Shown: positions 22,843 to 30,659, counted from the stretch's first letter. The stretch: DNA of 42,002 nt from an uncultured Oscillospiraceae bacterium (GCA_947631215.1 CANRKN010000006.1:1-42002), one strand, 5' to 3'. Translations and numbers: made by a program. Notes: generated by a model not told the origin, from the letters alone.

Positions 22843-24099
22843 TTACCCCAATATCTTCCTCGTGTACTTCTCCGCGGCCCGATACACGGCCTCCGGGTCC
22901 TCGCCCACAAAAAACTCGCCGTTTTCATAGCGCACAATGCCCGCGATCATGGTCATGCGCACGTTGGAGGGGTTGCCGGAATAGACCAGGTTCTTCACCA
23001 CGTTGTTCACGGGCCGCATGTTGGGCCGGTGCATGTCGATGACGGTCAGATCCGCCTGCTTGCCCACGGCTATGGCGTCGCAGTCCGCAAGGCCCATGGC
23101 CCGGGCGCCGCCGGATACCGCCGCGTTCAGGATGAGGGCCGGGTCGCCGGCGGCGGCGTCGCCCTCCCGGAGCTTGGCGGTGAGGTTGATGAGGTACATC
23201 TCCCGGAACATGTCCAGGGCGTTGTTGGAGGCGGGGCCGTCGGTGCCAACGGCCAGGTTCACGCCCTTTTCCATGGCCAGCTTCAGGGGGAAGATGCCGC
23301 TGGCAAGCTTCCCGTTGGAGCAGGCGTTGAGCACGGCGGTGCAGCCGTGGCGGGCAAATATATCCATGTCCTCCGGGGTGAAATACACGCAGTGGTACCC
23401 GCCGCCGCCGTATTCATAGAGGCCCATGTCCTCGAACAGGCGGGTGGGGCTCGCCCCGTGACGGGCGACGCACTCCTCCGTCTCCTTTTTCGTCTCGGAG
23501 TTGTGGCACCACACGGGGGCCTTGAAATGGTGGGCGGCCTCCGCCACGGTCCTGAAGGTGTCCAGGCCGTTGGTATACTCGGCGTGGAAACCCAGCCGGA
23601 AGCCCACAAAGGGGCCCATATTGTTATACTTCTCGTACCGGTCATAGACCCGCATGGGGTCGTCCCCAAAGGTCAGGGACTCGCACATGATGGCCCGGAA
23701 GCCCCAGTCCTTCGCCACCTGGACAAAGGCGTCGGGGAAGTAGTACATGTCAAAGCAGGCGGTGCAGCCTCCCGCCAGGTACTCCAGGAACGCCACCTTC
23801 ACGAAGGCGGCCAGGCTCTCCCCGTCCAGCTTCGCCTCGTTGGGGAACACCTGCTTTTCCAGCCACTCCTGCAGGGGCAGGTCGTCCGCCGCGGAGCGCA
23901 GGAACGTCATCCCCGAGTGGGTGTGGGCGTTTTTGAATCCCGGCATGACCAAGTCGCCCTTCAGGTCAATCTCCCGCTCAAAGACGGGCATATCCGCCTT
24001 GGCGGGGCCCACGTAGCATATGGCGGAGCCGTCCACCCAGACCTCGTTTTCCGTCACACCGGCGGGCTCCAGCGCAAGGCCGTTATAAAAGCGTATCAT
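22843..24099 (-). CDS. amidohydrolase, S-adenosylhomocysteine/5'-methylthioadenosine deaminase type
   Basis: A 418-residue metal-dependent hydrolase of the ATZ/TRZ group. The metal ligands are HTH in KNAHTHSGM, His in LGFHAEYT and WCHNSE, and Asp in GTDGPASNN. This layout is that of the MTA/SAH deaminases (MtaD), which convert methylthioadenosine to methylthioinosine. MtnA and a purine nucleoside phosphorylase lie next in the same direction and supply the following steps, which supports this reading. Start ATG 24099 follows GGAGAAA. A promoter with TATAAT (complement of 24132-24137) and TTGCGC (complement of 24156-24161) at 18-bp spacing lies upstream. Confidence 0.82.
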   Translation of the reverse strand: MIRFYNGLALEPAGVTENEVWVDGSAICYVGPAKADMPVFEREIDLKGDLVMPGFKNAHTHSGMTFLRSAADDLPLQEWLEKQVFPNEAKLDGESLAAFVKVAFLEYLAGGCTACFDMYYFPDAFVQVAKDWGFRAIMCESLTFGDDPMRVYDRYEKYNNMGPFVGFRLGFHAEYTNGLDTFRTVAEAAHHFKAPVWCHNSETKKETEECVARHGASPTRLFEDMGLYEYGGGGYHCVYFTPEDMDIFARHGCTAVLNACSNGKLASGIFPLKLAMEKGVNLAVGTDGPASNNALDMFREMYLINLTAKLREGDAAAGDPALILNAAVSGGARAMGLADCDAIAVGKQADLTVIDMHRPNMRPVNNVVKNLVYSGNPSNVRMTMIAGIVRYENGEFFVGEDPEAVYRAAEKYTRKILG

Positions 24100-24172
24100 G
24101 GGGTTTCTCCTTTATATGTGTCATTTTCGCCATTATAGCATGCCGCGGCAGGAACGCGCAAGACGGACCCCC

Positions 24173-24373
24173 CTACCGGGCAGGCCCTTTTTTGCTTTGA
24201 AAGTGCCCGCAATGGTCGCATGTCCTCCGAGCTTTTACCTTTGGATAGACACAGTGGCCCCACTCCAGGGGCCTGCCGTCCTTAAGGTAGTGCTGATAAA
24301 AGAATCTGCAGTTTGCGCACCACAGCCTGTCATCGGTCATGCGGAGCAAAAATGAATACCATTTTTCATCCAA
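24173..24373 (-). CDS. small putative zinc-ribbon protein
   Basis: A 66-residue frame with four paired Cys and a His: WCANCRFFYQHY, GHCVYP and CDHCGHF. The pattern suggests a small metal-binding protein; similar short proteins with QHY and GHC motifs occur in Clostridia, but I know no function. The start is uncertain: TTG 24373 gives 66 residues and ATG 24340 gives 55, and neither has a convincing ribosome site. It is divergent from the XRE gene. Confidence 0.6.
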   Translation of the reverse strand: MDEKWYSFLLRMTDDRLWCANCRFFYQHYLKDGRPLEWGHCVYPKVKARRTCDHCGHFQSKKGPAR

Positions 24374-24396
24374 AGCGGCCCAACTCCTCTATATTT

Positions 24397-24449
24397 ACGC
24401 TCAAAATGAGCGTTTCGCTCCTGCATAGAATAACGTACAATTTGAGCGT
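24397..24449 (+). promoter_or_regulatory. operator sites upstream of the XRE gene
   Basis: ACGCTCAAAATGAGCGT (24397-24413) is a perfect 17-bp palindrome. A half-site, TTTGAGCGT, recurs at 24441-24449 around a possible -10 TACAAT (24437-24442). This pattern suggests repression by the XRE protein encoded downstream. Confidence 0.65.
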
Positions 24450-24471
24450 AGTCAAGGGCCTGGAGGGAAAA

Positions 24472-24666
24472 ATGTTCGGAAAAAGATTGCGTGCGGCGCG
24501 TTTAGCGCGCGGGATGACCCAGGAAAAGACCGCGGAAGCGGTAGGTGTGGCGCTGCGGACATATCAGGGTTACGAACAGGATGAGCGGCGTCCCTCCTAC
24601 GAGACGCTGGTCGCGCTGGCTGACCTTCTGGATGTCTCGACCGACCATCTGCTGGGCCGGGAGTGA
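24472..24666 (+). CDS. small XRE-family regulator
   Basis: A 64-residue Cro/C1 helix-turn-helix protein and little else (RLRAARLARGMTQEKTAEAV, then GVALRTYQGYEQDERRPSYE, then LADLLDVSTDHLLG). Start ATG 24472 follows GGAGGG; the frame open to 24313 is leader with the operator. It sits between the zinc-ribbon gene and mtnA and ends at a shared terminator. It may control only itself or the divergent small gene. Confidence 0.85.
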   Translation: MFGKRLRAARLARGMTQEKTAEAVGVALRTYQGYEQDERRPSYETLVALADLLDVSTDHLLGRE

Positions 24667-24671
24667 GACGA

Positions 24672-24707
24672 AAAAAATATCGCCGCCCGCGGGCGGCGAT
24701 ATTTTTT
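24672..24707. terminator. bidirectional terminator
   Basis: AAAAAATATCGCCGCC and GGGCGGCGATATTTTTT form a near-perfect stem with a 3-nt loop. It serves the XRE gene on the plus strand and mtnA on the minus strand. Confidence 0.9.
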
Positions 24708-25752
24708 ATCCAAACAGTTTTTTCAGATTCACGTCGTAGGGCGGGCGTATGACGCCCTTTTCCGTGACAATGGCAGAAATGAGCTCATGGTCCGTCACGT
24801 CGAAGGCCGGGTCCCAGCACTTCACCCCCGCGGGAGCCATGGGTTTTTCGTACCACATGGAGCGTATCTCCTCCCCGTCCCGCTCCTCGATGGGGATATC
24901 CGCCCCGGTGGGGCAGGCGAGGTCGATGGTGCTGGAGGGCAGGAGGATGTACACCGGCACGCCGTAGTGTTTGGCGATGATGGCGGCGCCGGAGGTGCCG
25001 ATCTTATTGGCGGCGTCCCCGTTGGCGGCCATGCGGTCGCACCCGGCCAGCACGGCCTGTATCCTCCCCTGCTTCATGGCGAGCGCCGCCATGTTGTCGC
25101 ATATGAGGGTGCAGTCTATCCCCGCGTTCATGAGCTCCCAGGCGGTGAGCCGGGCGCCCTGGAGAAGGGGCCTCGTCTCGTCCACATAGGCCCTGATGTC
25201 CACGCCCCGCTCCGCCGCTAATAGCAACGGGCCCAGCCCCGTGCCGTATTCGCTGGTGGCGAGAGGCCCGGCGTTGCAGTGGGTCAGCACCGTGTCCCCG
25301 GGATGAAGAAGGCTGAGCCCCGCCTCCGCGATGGCCCGGCACATGGCGACGTCCTCCTCGTGGATGGCCCTTGCCTCCCGGCCGAGAGCCTCCACGATTT
25401 CGGGCACGGGCCGCCCGGCCATGGAATGGGCCAGGGCGCGCATCCGCTCCGCCTGCCGGGCCAGGTTCACCGCCGTGGGCCGGCAGGAAATGAGATAGCC
25501 GCAGTCCTCATCCAGGCGGTCGAAGAACTCGTCCTCCCTGTAGCCACGAGCCAGCATATACAGTCCCCAGGCGGCGAAGATGCCGATGGCGGGGGCGCCC
25601 CGGACCCGCAGGGCCTTGACGGCCTCATACATCTCCTCCCGGGTGCGCAGGTCGAGATAGACCACCTCACCCGGCAGCTTTGTCTGGTCCAGAATGCGCA
25701 CCGCGCTCCCGTCGGGCGAGAGCGCGATGTTTTTTATCGGTTCGCGGTTCAC
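24706..25752 (-). CDS. mtnA: S-methyl-5-thioribose-1-phosphate isomerase
   Basis: A 348-residue eIF2B-like isomerase that converts methylthioribose-1-phosphate to the ribulose form in methionine salvage. It has RGAPAIGIFAAWG near the N-terminus, the catalytic Cys in LTHCNAGPLAT, the catalytic Asp in AGCDRMAANGDAANKIGT and the C-terminal AFDVTDHELI. The start is GTG 25752, whose bases overlap the stop of the purine nucleoside phosphorylase gene (GTGA), so translation is coupled. Later pathway genes (mtnB, C, D) are not in the window. Confidence 0.92.
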   Translation of the reverse strand: MNREPIKNIALSPDGSAVRILDQTKLPGEVVYLDLRTREEMYEAVKALRVRGAPAIGIFAAWGLYMLARGYREDEFFDRLDEDCGYLISCRPTAVNLARQAERMRALAHSMAGRPVPEIVEALGREARAIHEEDVAMCRAIAEAGLSLLHPGDTVLTHCNAGPLATSEYGTGLGPLLLAAERGVDIRAYVDETRPLLQGARLTAWELMNAGIDCTLICDNMAALAMKQGRIQAVLAGCDRMAANGDAANKIGTSGAAIIAKHYGVPVYILLPSSTIDLACPTGADIPIEERDGEEIRSMWYEKPMAPAGVKCWDPAFDVTDHELISAIVTEKGVIRPPYDVNLKKLFG

Positions 25753-26585
25753 AGCGCCGCGTCCAGGGCCGGGATGGCGGCGGTGACCAGGGCGGAGAAG
25801 CGCTCCGCGATCTGCTGGCCGGCCTCGATGACCTCCTGATGGCTCAGGGGATTGGCGGACAGGCCCGCGCCCTTGTTGGTGATGCAGCTGACGCCGCAGA
25901 CCTTCAGGCCCATATGCCGGGCGGCCACGGCCTCGCAGGCGGTGCTCATGCCCACGGCGCTGCCGCCGATGGCGCCATAATAGCGGACCTCGAAGGGGGT
26001 CTCGAAGCTGGGGCCGGTGAGCTGGATGTACACGCCCTCGTCCAGCTTCATGCCCAGGCCCGCCGCCGTGGTGTGCAGCACGTCCCGAAGGTTCTTGTCG
26101 TATATCTCGCTCATGTCCGGGAACCGGGGGCCCAGCTCGTCCAGATTCGGCCCCACCAGGGGGTTGGGGAAGTTGAACATCATATGGTCCCGGATGACCA
26201 TGAGGGACGGGGTCTCCATGTTGGGGTCCAGGCCGCCGGCGGCGTTGGTGAGAAACACCAGCTTTATGCCCAGCATGCCCATCAGCCGCACGGGCAGCAC
26301 CACATCGTGCACGTCAAAGCCCTCGTAGTAGTGGACCCGGCCCTGCATGCACACCACCGGCACGCCGCCGATATAGCCGAACAGATATCGGCCCGCGTGG
26401 CCCGGAACGGTGGACACGGGGAAGCCGGGCAGGTCCTTGTAGTCCACGGTGGCAACCACCTCCATGGTCTCGGCCACGGGGCCCAGGCCGGAGCCCAGGA
26501 TGAGGCCGATGCGGGGCTGGAAGTCCGTCTTTTCCCGGATAACATCCCGGCAGCGGATGAGCTTTTCATAGTACTCGTTTGCCAT
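25749..26585 (-). CDS. purine nucleoside phosphorylase (PNP/MTAP family)
   Basis: A 278-residue trimeric-type nucleoside phosphorylase that cleaves a purine nucleoside with phosphate. The family signs are LILGSGLGPVAETM with the phosphate-binding Ser, GHAGRYLFGYIGG, MQGRVHYYEG, TNAAGGL, the purine-site GPSFETP and the ribose-site Met in VGMST, and ITNKGAGL. The Asn in ITNKGAG fits 6-oxopurine users, so inosine or methylthioinosine is more likely than adenosine. Overlap with mtnA strongly suggests that it phosphorolyses methylthioinosine here. Start ATG 26585 uses GGGAGG located at the end of the xpaC-like gene. Confidence 0.88.
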   Translation of the reverse strand: MANEYYEKLIRCRDVIREKTDFQPRIGLILGSGLGPVAETMEVVATVDYKDLPGFPVSTVPGHAGRYLFGYIGGVPVVCMQGRVHYYEGFDVHDVVLPVRLMGMLGIKLVFLTNAAGGLDPNMETPSLMVIRDHMMFNFPNPLVGPNLDELGPRFPDMSEIYDKNLRDVLHTTAAGLGMKLDEGVYIQLTGPSFETPFEVRYYGAIGGSAVGMSTACEAVAARHMGLKVCGVSCITNKGAGLSANPLSHQEVIEAGQQIAERFSALVTAAIPALDAAL

Positions 26586-26586
26586 A

Positions 26587-27828
26587 TCAGTGTCCTCCCA
26601 TCGTCTGTCCAAATTCGTTCTTGTCGGAAAGGCCGTCCCGCCGGAGCATGCTCTCGATGACGCTCACGTCCCCGGCGATGTCCACGGCCTCGGTCTTATA
26701 GAGCTTGTCCAGCTGCTTTTCGTACCCCGCCACCAGGGTGTCGGCGATGCCCTCGATGTCCTTCTTGGCCTTGGCCATGTTCTCCCCGGTGACCCCCTGC
26801 TTCTCGATGCGGGCGTAGGATTCCAGCAGCTTCAAGGTGGTGGGCAGGTAATAGGTCATGAACCTGTCGATCATGGGCTTTTTCTCCGGGTGGGCCTGGA
26901 CCTCGGCAAAGATGGAGGCGGTCAGCTCCTGCATCCGGCGTATCTTCTCGCTCATGACCTCGTCCTCGATGTCCACGTCCGCCTGGCGGATGCGCTCCAC
27001 ATAGCGCTCGTACTCGGTCATCCTATCCTTCTCCGCCCGGGCTTTGGCCTCGTCCTCCTTGCGGTACACGTCCCGCATGTCCTCCACGTCGATGACCAGA
27101 AGGCCCCGCTCGTGGTCAATATAGGCCTTTTCGCCGTAGTAGCCCCGGTCCACCATCTCCTCCAGGGTCCTGTCCGCCTCAGCGGCGTCCATCCCAAGGG
27201 TCCTGGCGATCTTTTTGATATCCACCACGCCCCGGGTGCCGCTGACGGTGAGGCACCGGCGGAACTTGGCCTCCTTCCGGCGGGAGCCCATGGCGGCCAG
27301 CACCAGAGAGCCGCCGCCCAGGGCCACGGCCACCATGCTCACGATGGACCACAGCCCCGCACCGGTGGTCACGGCCCCCGCCGTGCCCAAAAGGCCGAAG
27401 GCGGCCAGTATCCAGCCGAACACGGTCTTCACCGTGGCGCCGGCGTCCGCGTGGCGCACGCCCTCCGGCTCCTCGTCCTGCGGCGCGGCGGCACGGGCCT
27501 TATTGGCCTGGGCCTGGGTCTGGTTCACCTTGGCCCAAGCGGCGTCCGCCTGCGCCCTGGCCTGGGCAGCGCGGGCCTGGGCGGCGGAGCGGGCGGTGTT
27601 CTTCCTCCGGCTGCCGAAGAGGCTACTCAAAATGCCCCCCACGATGTCGTGGCCCATGGCGTGGGCGATGGTGACGAACAGGCCGATGGGCCCCGTGGCA
27701 AAGATGAGACCCACGTCGATGATCCAGCTTATGCCGTCCCAGGAGTCGTCCTTCCGGGGCGGTCTGGGCCCCGGGGAGCCCGGTCCCGGCCCGGGGGAAT
27801 TTGTGTAATTGTAGTTATAAGCACTCAT
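26587..27828 (-). CDS. XpaC-like membrane protein (5-bromo-4-chloroindolyl phosphate hydrolysis family)
   Basis: A 413-residue protein. The N-terminus is Pro/Gly-rich (about 25 residues), a hydrophobic segment follows (about 30-60), then an Ala-rich coiled coil (95-135), two more membrane helices (about 145-190), a winged-helix-like region with CLTVSGTRGVVDIKKIA, and a long C-terminal helical domain ending NEFGQTMGGH. This matches the XpaC family, whose biochemical role is unclear and which often partners TelA; no TelA is seen here. It is immediately followed by the phosphorylase gene, 1 bp apart. Confidence 0.8.
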   Translation of the reverse strand: MSAYNYNYTNSPGPGPGSPGPRPPRKDDSWDGISWIIDVGLIFATGPIGLFVTIAHAMGHDIVGGILSSLFGSRRKNTARSAAQARAAQARAQADAAWAKVNQTQAQANKARAAAPQDEEPEGVRHADAGATVKTVFGWILAAFGLLGTAGAVTTGAGLWSIVSMVAVALGGGSLVLAAMGSRRKEAKFRRCLTVSGTRGVVDIKKIARTLGMDAAEADRTLEEMVDRGYYGEKAYIDHERGLLVIDVEDMRDVYRKEDEAKARAEKDRMTEYERYVERIRQADVDIEDEVMSEKIRRMQELTASIFAEVQAHPEKKPMIDRFMTYYLPTTLKLLESYARIEKQGVTGENMAKAKKDIEGIADTLVAGYEKQLDKLYKTEAVDIAGDVSVIESMLRRDGLSDKNEFGQTMGGH

Positions 27829-27891
27829 AGTACCTTTACTATACCATGTCGCGCGGTTTCGGCGTCAGCCGGGAGCGCGACCGGTATTTTT

Positions 27892-27922
27892 TGATATAAT
27901 AGCAATTTTTGCTATTATATCA
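27892..27922. repeat. perfect AT-rich palindrome with outward TATAAT on both strands
   Basis: Arms TGATATAATAGCAA (27892-27905) and TTGCTATTATATCA (27909-27922) are exact complements around TTT. Each arm holds TATAAT on one strand. It lies in the 282-bp divergent gap between xpaC and the MATE gene. No good -35 accompanies either -10-like box, so it is more likely an operator or dispersed palindrome than a double promoter. Confidence 0.7.
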
Positions 27923-28033
27923 CAAGCGCCGGAAAATGAACAGTGCCAGTTGGTTAAACTTCGGTTAAAAACCGCCCTTTCCATTTCCCGCCGCCTCTGC
28001 TATAACAGACGCTTCGCGCTGTTATACCTCAAG

Positions 28034-28083
28034 ATACCAGTCGTGCTCCCGGCTTGCGCCGGAACCGCACGACATGGTATACT
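28034..28083 (+). promoter_or_regulatory. promoter of the MATE gene with overlapping inverted repeat
   Basis: TTGCGC (28054-28059), an 18-bp spacer, then TATACT (28078-28083). Arms ATACCAGTCGTGC (28034-28046) and GCACGACATGGTAT (28067-28080) pair with a single bulged base and overlap the promoter. A second hairpin, TATAACAG/CTGTTATA, lies at about 28000-28026. The layout suggests a repressor that senses an exported compound. Confidence 0.6.
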
Positions 28084-28110
28084 ACCGGCGACAGAAAAGG
28101 AGGCGCCAAC

Positions 28111-29439
28111 ATGGAGCAGTCCGTTTTCGACCTGGACCACCTGCCCCGGACCTATTTCCGGCTGGCCCTGCCCGTCACCCTCAATATGGTGGTGACGCTC
28201 ATCTACAACCTGGCGGACACCTGGTTCATCGCCCGGACCGGGGACGCGGACCTGGTGGCCGGGGTGGCCCTGTGCAGCCCGGTGTTCACCGCCCTCATGG
28301 CCTTCGGCAACATCTACGGCCAGGGCGGCAGCTCCCTCATCTCCCGGATGCTGGGCAAGGGGGACGAATCCGGCGTGCGGCGGGTCAGCGCCTTCTGCTT
28401 TTACATGGCGCTCCTCACCGGCGCGGTGCTGGCGGCGGCGTCCATGGCCTTCCGGGGGCCCCTGCTGCGGCTCATCGGCGCGGACACGCGCACAGCGCCC
28501 TTCGCCTCGGAATACTTCTCCGTCCTCGCGATATGCGCCCCCATCGTGGTGGCCAGCTTCATCCACTCCAATTTATTGCGCTGCGAGGGGCTGGCCTCCG
28601 CCGCCGTGGCGGGCACCATGGGCGGCACTGTCCTCAACATCGTCCTGGACCCCATCCTCATCTCCGTGGTGGGCTGGGGCGCCCGGGGCGCGGCCATCGC
28701 CACCGTCATCGGCTACGCCGCCAGCGATATATTTCTGCTCATCGTCCTTAAGCGGAAGAGCCGCTACATGTCCGTCGCCCCCCGGGACGTGCGGGTGTCC
28801 GGGGAGGAGCTGCGGGGGATATTGGCCGTGGGCTTCACCGCCGCCATCGCGAACCTCACCTCCAGCCTGAGCCTGGTTGTCATGAACAAATACCTTGCCG
28901 CCTACGGCAGCGTCCGGGTGGCGGCCATGGGCATCGCATTGAAGGTCAATATGGTGGCCCAGCTCCTGCTGGTGGGCTTTTCCTTCGGAGGCGTGCCCCT
29001 CTTTGGCTTCCTCTGGGGCGCGGGCGACCGGGCGAGGCTAAAAAAACTGACCGGCTTCTGCCTGGGCTTTCTCTGCGCGCTGGCGGCGCTTCTGAGCGCC
29101 GTGCTCATCTTTGCCGCGCCCCGGCTTCTCGCCGGGTTCATGGACCTGCCCCAGGTGGTGGCCGAGGGGGCGGTGATGCTCCGGTGGCAGGCGGCGGGGA
29201 ACGTGTTCGCCGCCGTGGTGCTGCTGCTGACGTGCCTGTTCCAGGCCGCCGGCCGGGCGGGTCCGGCGCTTATCATGTCCCTGAGCCGGCAGGGAGTAGT
29301 GTTCGTGGCAGTGCTGGCCGCGGCCACGGCCCTCGCGGGCTATCAGGGCCTTCTGGTGAGCCAGGCCCTGGCGGACCTTCTGAGCGCCCTGCTGGGCCTC
29401 GCCCTCTGCCGGGTGGTGTTTCGGGAGGGAAGATCATAG
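28111..29439 (+). CDS. MATE family efflux transporter
   Basis: A 442-residue exporter with about 12 membrane helices in two halves, driven by Na+ or H+. The N-terminal signature is RLALPVTLNMVVTLIYNLAD, followed by GGSSLISRMLGKGD between helices 2 and 3. The second half begins near residue 235 (EELRGILAVGFTAAIANLTS). Drugs or metabolites are the usual substrates. Start ATG 28111 follows AGGAGG. The gene stands alone with its own operator-like promoter. Confidence 0.92.
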   Translation: MEQSVFDLDHLPRTYFRLALPVTLNMVVTLIYNLADTWFIARTGDADLVAGVALCSPVFTALMAFGNIYGQGGSSLISRMLGKGDESGVRRVSAFCFYMALLTGAVLAAASMAFRGPLLRLIGADTRTAPFASEYFSVLAICAPIVVASFIHSNLLRCEGLASAAVAGTMGGTVLNIVLDPILISVVGWGARGAAIATVIGYAASDIFLLIVLKRKSRYMSVAPRDVRVSGEELRGILAVGFTAAIANLTSSLSLVVMNKYLAAYGSVRVAAMGIALKVNMVAQLLLVGFSFGGVPLFGFLWGAGDRARLKKLTGFCLGFLCALAALLSAVLIFAAPRLLAGFMDLPQVVAEGAVMLRWQAAGNVFAAVVLLLTCLFQAAGRAGPALIMSLSRQGVVFVAVLAAATALAGYQGLLVSQALADLLSALLGLALCRVVFREGRS

Positions 29440-29447
29440 CATCTTTT

Positions 29448-29498
29448 GCGGCATTGCAACTAATTTTAGTTGCAATGCCGCTTGCGCCATGCTATACT
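29448..29498 (+). promoter_or_regulatory. hicAB promoter with operator palindrome
   Basis: Arms GCGGCATTGCAACT (29448-29461) and AGTTGCAATGCCGC (29468-29481) are perfect complements. The right arm contains the -35 TTGCAA (29470-29475), 17 bp from TATACT (29493-29498). This fits autorepression by HicB. The hairpin may also end the MATE transcript. Confidence 0.75.
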
Positions 29499-29521
29499 GA
29501 TACCAGATCGGAGGTATGACC

Positions 29522-29776
29522 GTGGGACAAAAGGAAAAGCTGATAGAGAAGCTGAAAGCCAAGCCCCGGACGTTCACCTTTGATGACGCGGAAGCGCTTT
29601 TGCGGTACTTCTCCTACACGCGCTCCAACAAGGGCCGCACCAGCGGCTCGCGAGTCATGTTCGTCAGCGACACATACGCCCCGATCTTGCTCCACAAGCC
29701 CCACCCCCGAAAGGAGCTTTTGGAGTACCAGGTCAGGCAGCTCATAGAGATTTTGGAACAGGAGGGTCTGATATGA
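29522..29776 (+). CDS. hicA: HicA-type toxin
   Basis: An 84-residue double-stranded-RNA-binding-like mRNA interferase of type II toxin-antitoxin systems. It shows the HicA pattern: an early basic helix (KEKLIEKLKAKPRTFTFDDA), the strand with GSRVMFVSD, and the catalytic His in LLHKPHP. GTG 29522 is the likely start, with GGAGG 7 nt upstream; an ATG at 29516 lies directly against that site. It overlaps hicB by ATGA. The gene order, toxin then antitoxin, is typical. Confidence 0.88.
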   Translation: MGQKEKLIEKLKAKPRTFTFDDAEALLRYFSYTRSNKGRTSGSRVMFVSDTYAPILLHKPHPRKELLEYQVRQLIEILEQEGLI

Positions 29777-30114
29777 GCAATACGATGGAATACAAGGGCT
29801 ATATCGGCAGCGTGGAGTTTTCGGAGGCAGATGGCGTCTTCTTCGGAAAGGTCATGGGCATCCGGGCGCTGATATCCTATGAAGGGACCACCGCAAAGGA
29901 ACTGGTCGACGATTTCCACGGCGCCGTGGATGACTACCTGGCGCTGTGCACAGAAAACGGCATCGAGCCGGAAAAGGCATATAAGGGCAGCTTCAATGTG
30001 CGGGTGTCGCCGGAACTGCACCGGCAGGCCGTGACCTATGCCGCAGCCCACCAGATGACCCTCAACAGCTTCGTGGAAAGCGCTATGCGAAATTCTTTAG
30101 GTTCCCAAGGCTGA
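29773..30114 (+). CDS. hicB: HicB-type antitoxin
   Basis: A 113-residue antitoxin. The N-terminal part is the HicB partial RNase H fold (EYKGYIGSVEFSEADGVFFG, then VMGIRALISYEGTTAKELVD), and the C-terminal 45 residues form a ribbon-helix-helix DNA-binding domain (NVRVSPELHRQAVTYAAAHQ, then MTLNSFVESAM). It should neutralise HicA and repress the operon at the palindrome upstream. Confidence 0.9.
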   Translation: MSNTMEYKGYIGSVEFSEADGVFFGKVMGIRALISYEGTTAKELVDDFHGAVDDYLALCTENGIEPEKAYKGSFNVRVSPELHRQAVTYAAAHQMTLNSFVESAMRNSLGSQG

Positions 30115-30150
30115 AAAACTGGGGGCTTTTAGGGGCGAAAAATAAGCAAC

Positions 30151-30177
30151 GCCGCCGGGAAAAACCGGCGGCTTATT
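30151..30177. terminator. bidirectional terminator
   Basis: GCCGCCGG and CCGGCGGC pair around GAAAAA, with AATAAG and CTTATT flanks extending the stem. It lies between hicB and the converging XRE gene. Confidence 0.8.
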
Positions 30178-30367
30178 CTATGAACCGTACCACATCGCCC
30201 GGCTGGCAGCCGACGATGGCGCATATCTTCTCCAGCGTGAGCATGGTGATGTTTTTGTTCTTTTTGAGGGAGTCCAGGGTCTTGTTGTCGACGCCCTCCT
30301 GCAGGAGCCTGTACTGGGACACGCCCTTGCGCTTCATCGTCTCCCAGAGGGGACCGTAATCTATCAA
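30173..30367 (-). CDS. small Cro/C1-type regulator (copy B module)
   Basis: A 64-residue helix-turn-helix protein (PLWETMKRKGVSQYRLLQEG, then VDNKTLDSLKKNKNITMLTL, then CAIVGCQPGDVVRFIE), of the short HTH_26 kind. The most family-like start is TTG 30367 (xIDYGPLWETM), with GGGGTGG upstream; ATG 30385 is an alternative. It is divergent from the 58-residue protein gene, just as at 5585-6112. Confidence 0.75.
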   Translation of the reverse strand: MIDYGPLWETMKRKGVSQYRLLQEGVDNKTLDSLKKNKNITMLTLEKICAIVGCQPGDVVRFIE

Positions 30368-30426
30368 ATCCACCACCCCAAACATCACCGGATGTATAAA
30401 TTATAGGGGGGTTCCGAAAATCGTAG

Positions 30427-30457
30427 TATTGTGATTATACCCACAATATGATATACT
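30427..30457 (+). promoter_or_regulatory. promoter and operator of copy B small protein
   Basis: TTGTGA (30429-30434), a 17-bp spacer, then TATACT (30452-30457). The inverted repeat TATTGTG (30427-30433) / CACAATA (30442-30448) covers the -35. This is a likely site for the divergent XRE protein. Confidence 0.7.
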
Positions 30458-30482
30458 TCCTGCGGATAGGAGGTGTATCATC

Positions 30483-30659
30483 ATGCCGGATTATAAGAGG
30501 ATGTACGCGCTGCTATGTGCCGCGGCGTCGGAGGCGCTGGATGCCCTGCCGGACACGGCGGAGAACGGCCCGGGCCGGGCGGTTCTGCAAAAGGCGCTGT
30601 ACGACGCAGAAGAGCTGTATATCGCGTCGGCAGACACGGAAACAGAGGCGGTCGGATGA
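30483..30659 (+). CDS. 58-residue small protein (XRE-linked module, copy B)
   Basis: Encodes MPDYKRMYALLCAAASEALD, then ALPDTAENGPGRAVLQKALY and an acidic tail; 58 residues. It has AGGAGGTG 7 nt upstream and a good promoter. It is clearly homologous to the 59-residue protein at 5585-5764 and is likewise divergent from a small XRE regulator, but lacks the DUF6061-like partner. The fold is likely two helices. The function is unknown. A hairpin overlaps its stop codon. Confidence 0.85.
   Translation: MPDYKRMYALLCAAASEALDALPDTAENGPGRAVLQKALYDAEELYIASADTETEAVG

Noticed and set aside
22825..24138. Plus-strand frame of 437 codons
   Set aside because: Antisense to the deaminase gene, which has all metal-binding motifs.
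26590..27894. Plus-strand frame of 434 codons
   Set aside because: Antisense to the xpaC-like gene; no recognisable domain.
28000..28083. Riboswitch upstream of the MATE gene
   Set aside because: The strongest inverted repeat overlaps the promoter and is mostly upstream of the expected transcript start, and I could not match a known riboswitch consensus.
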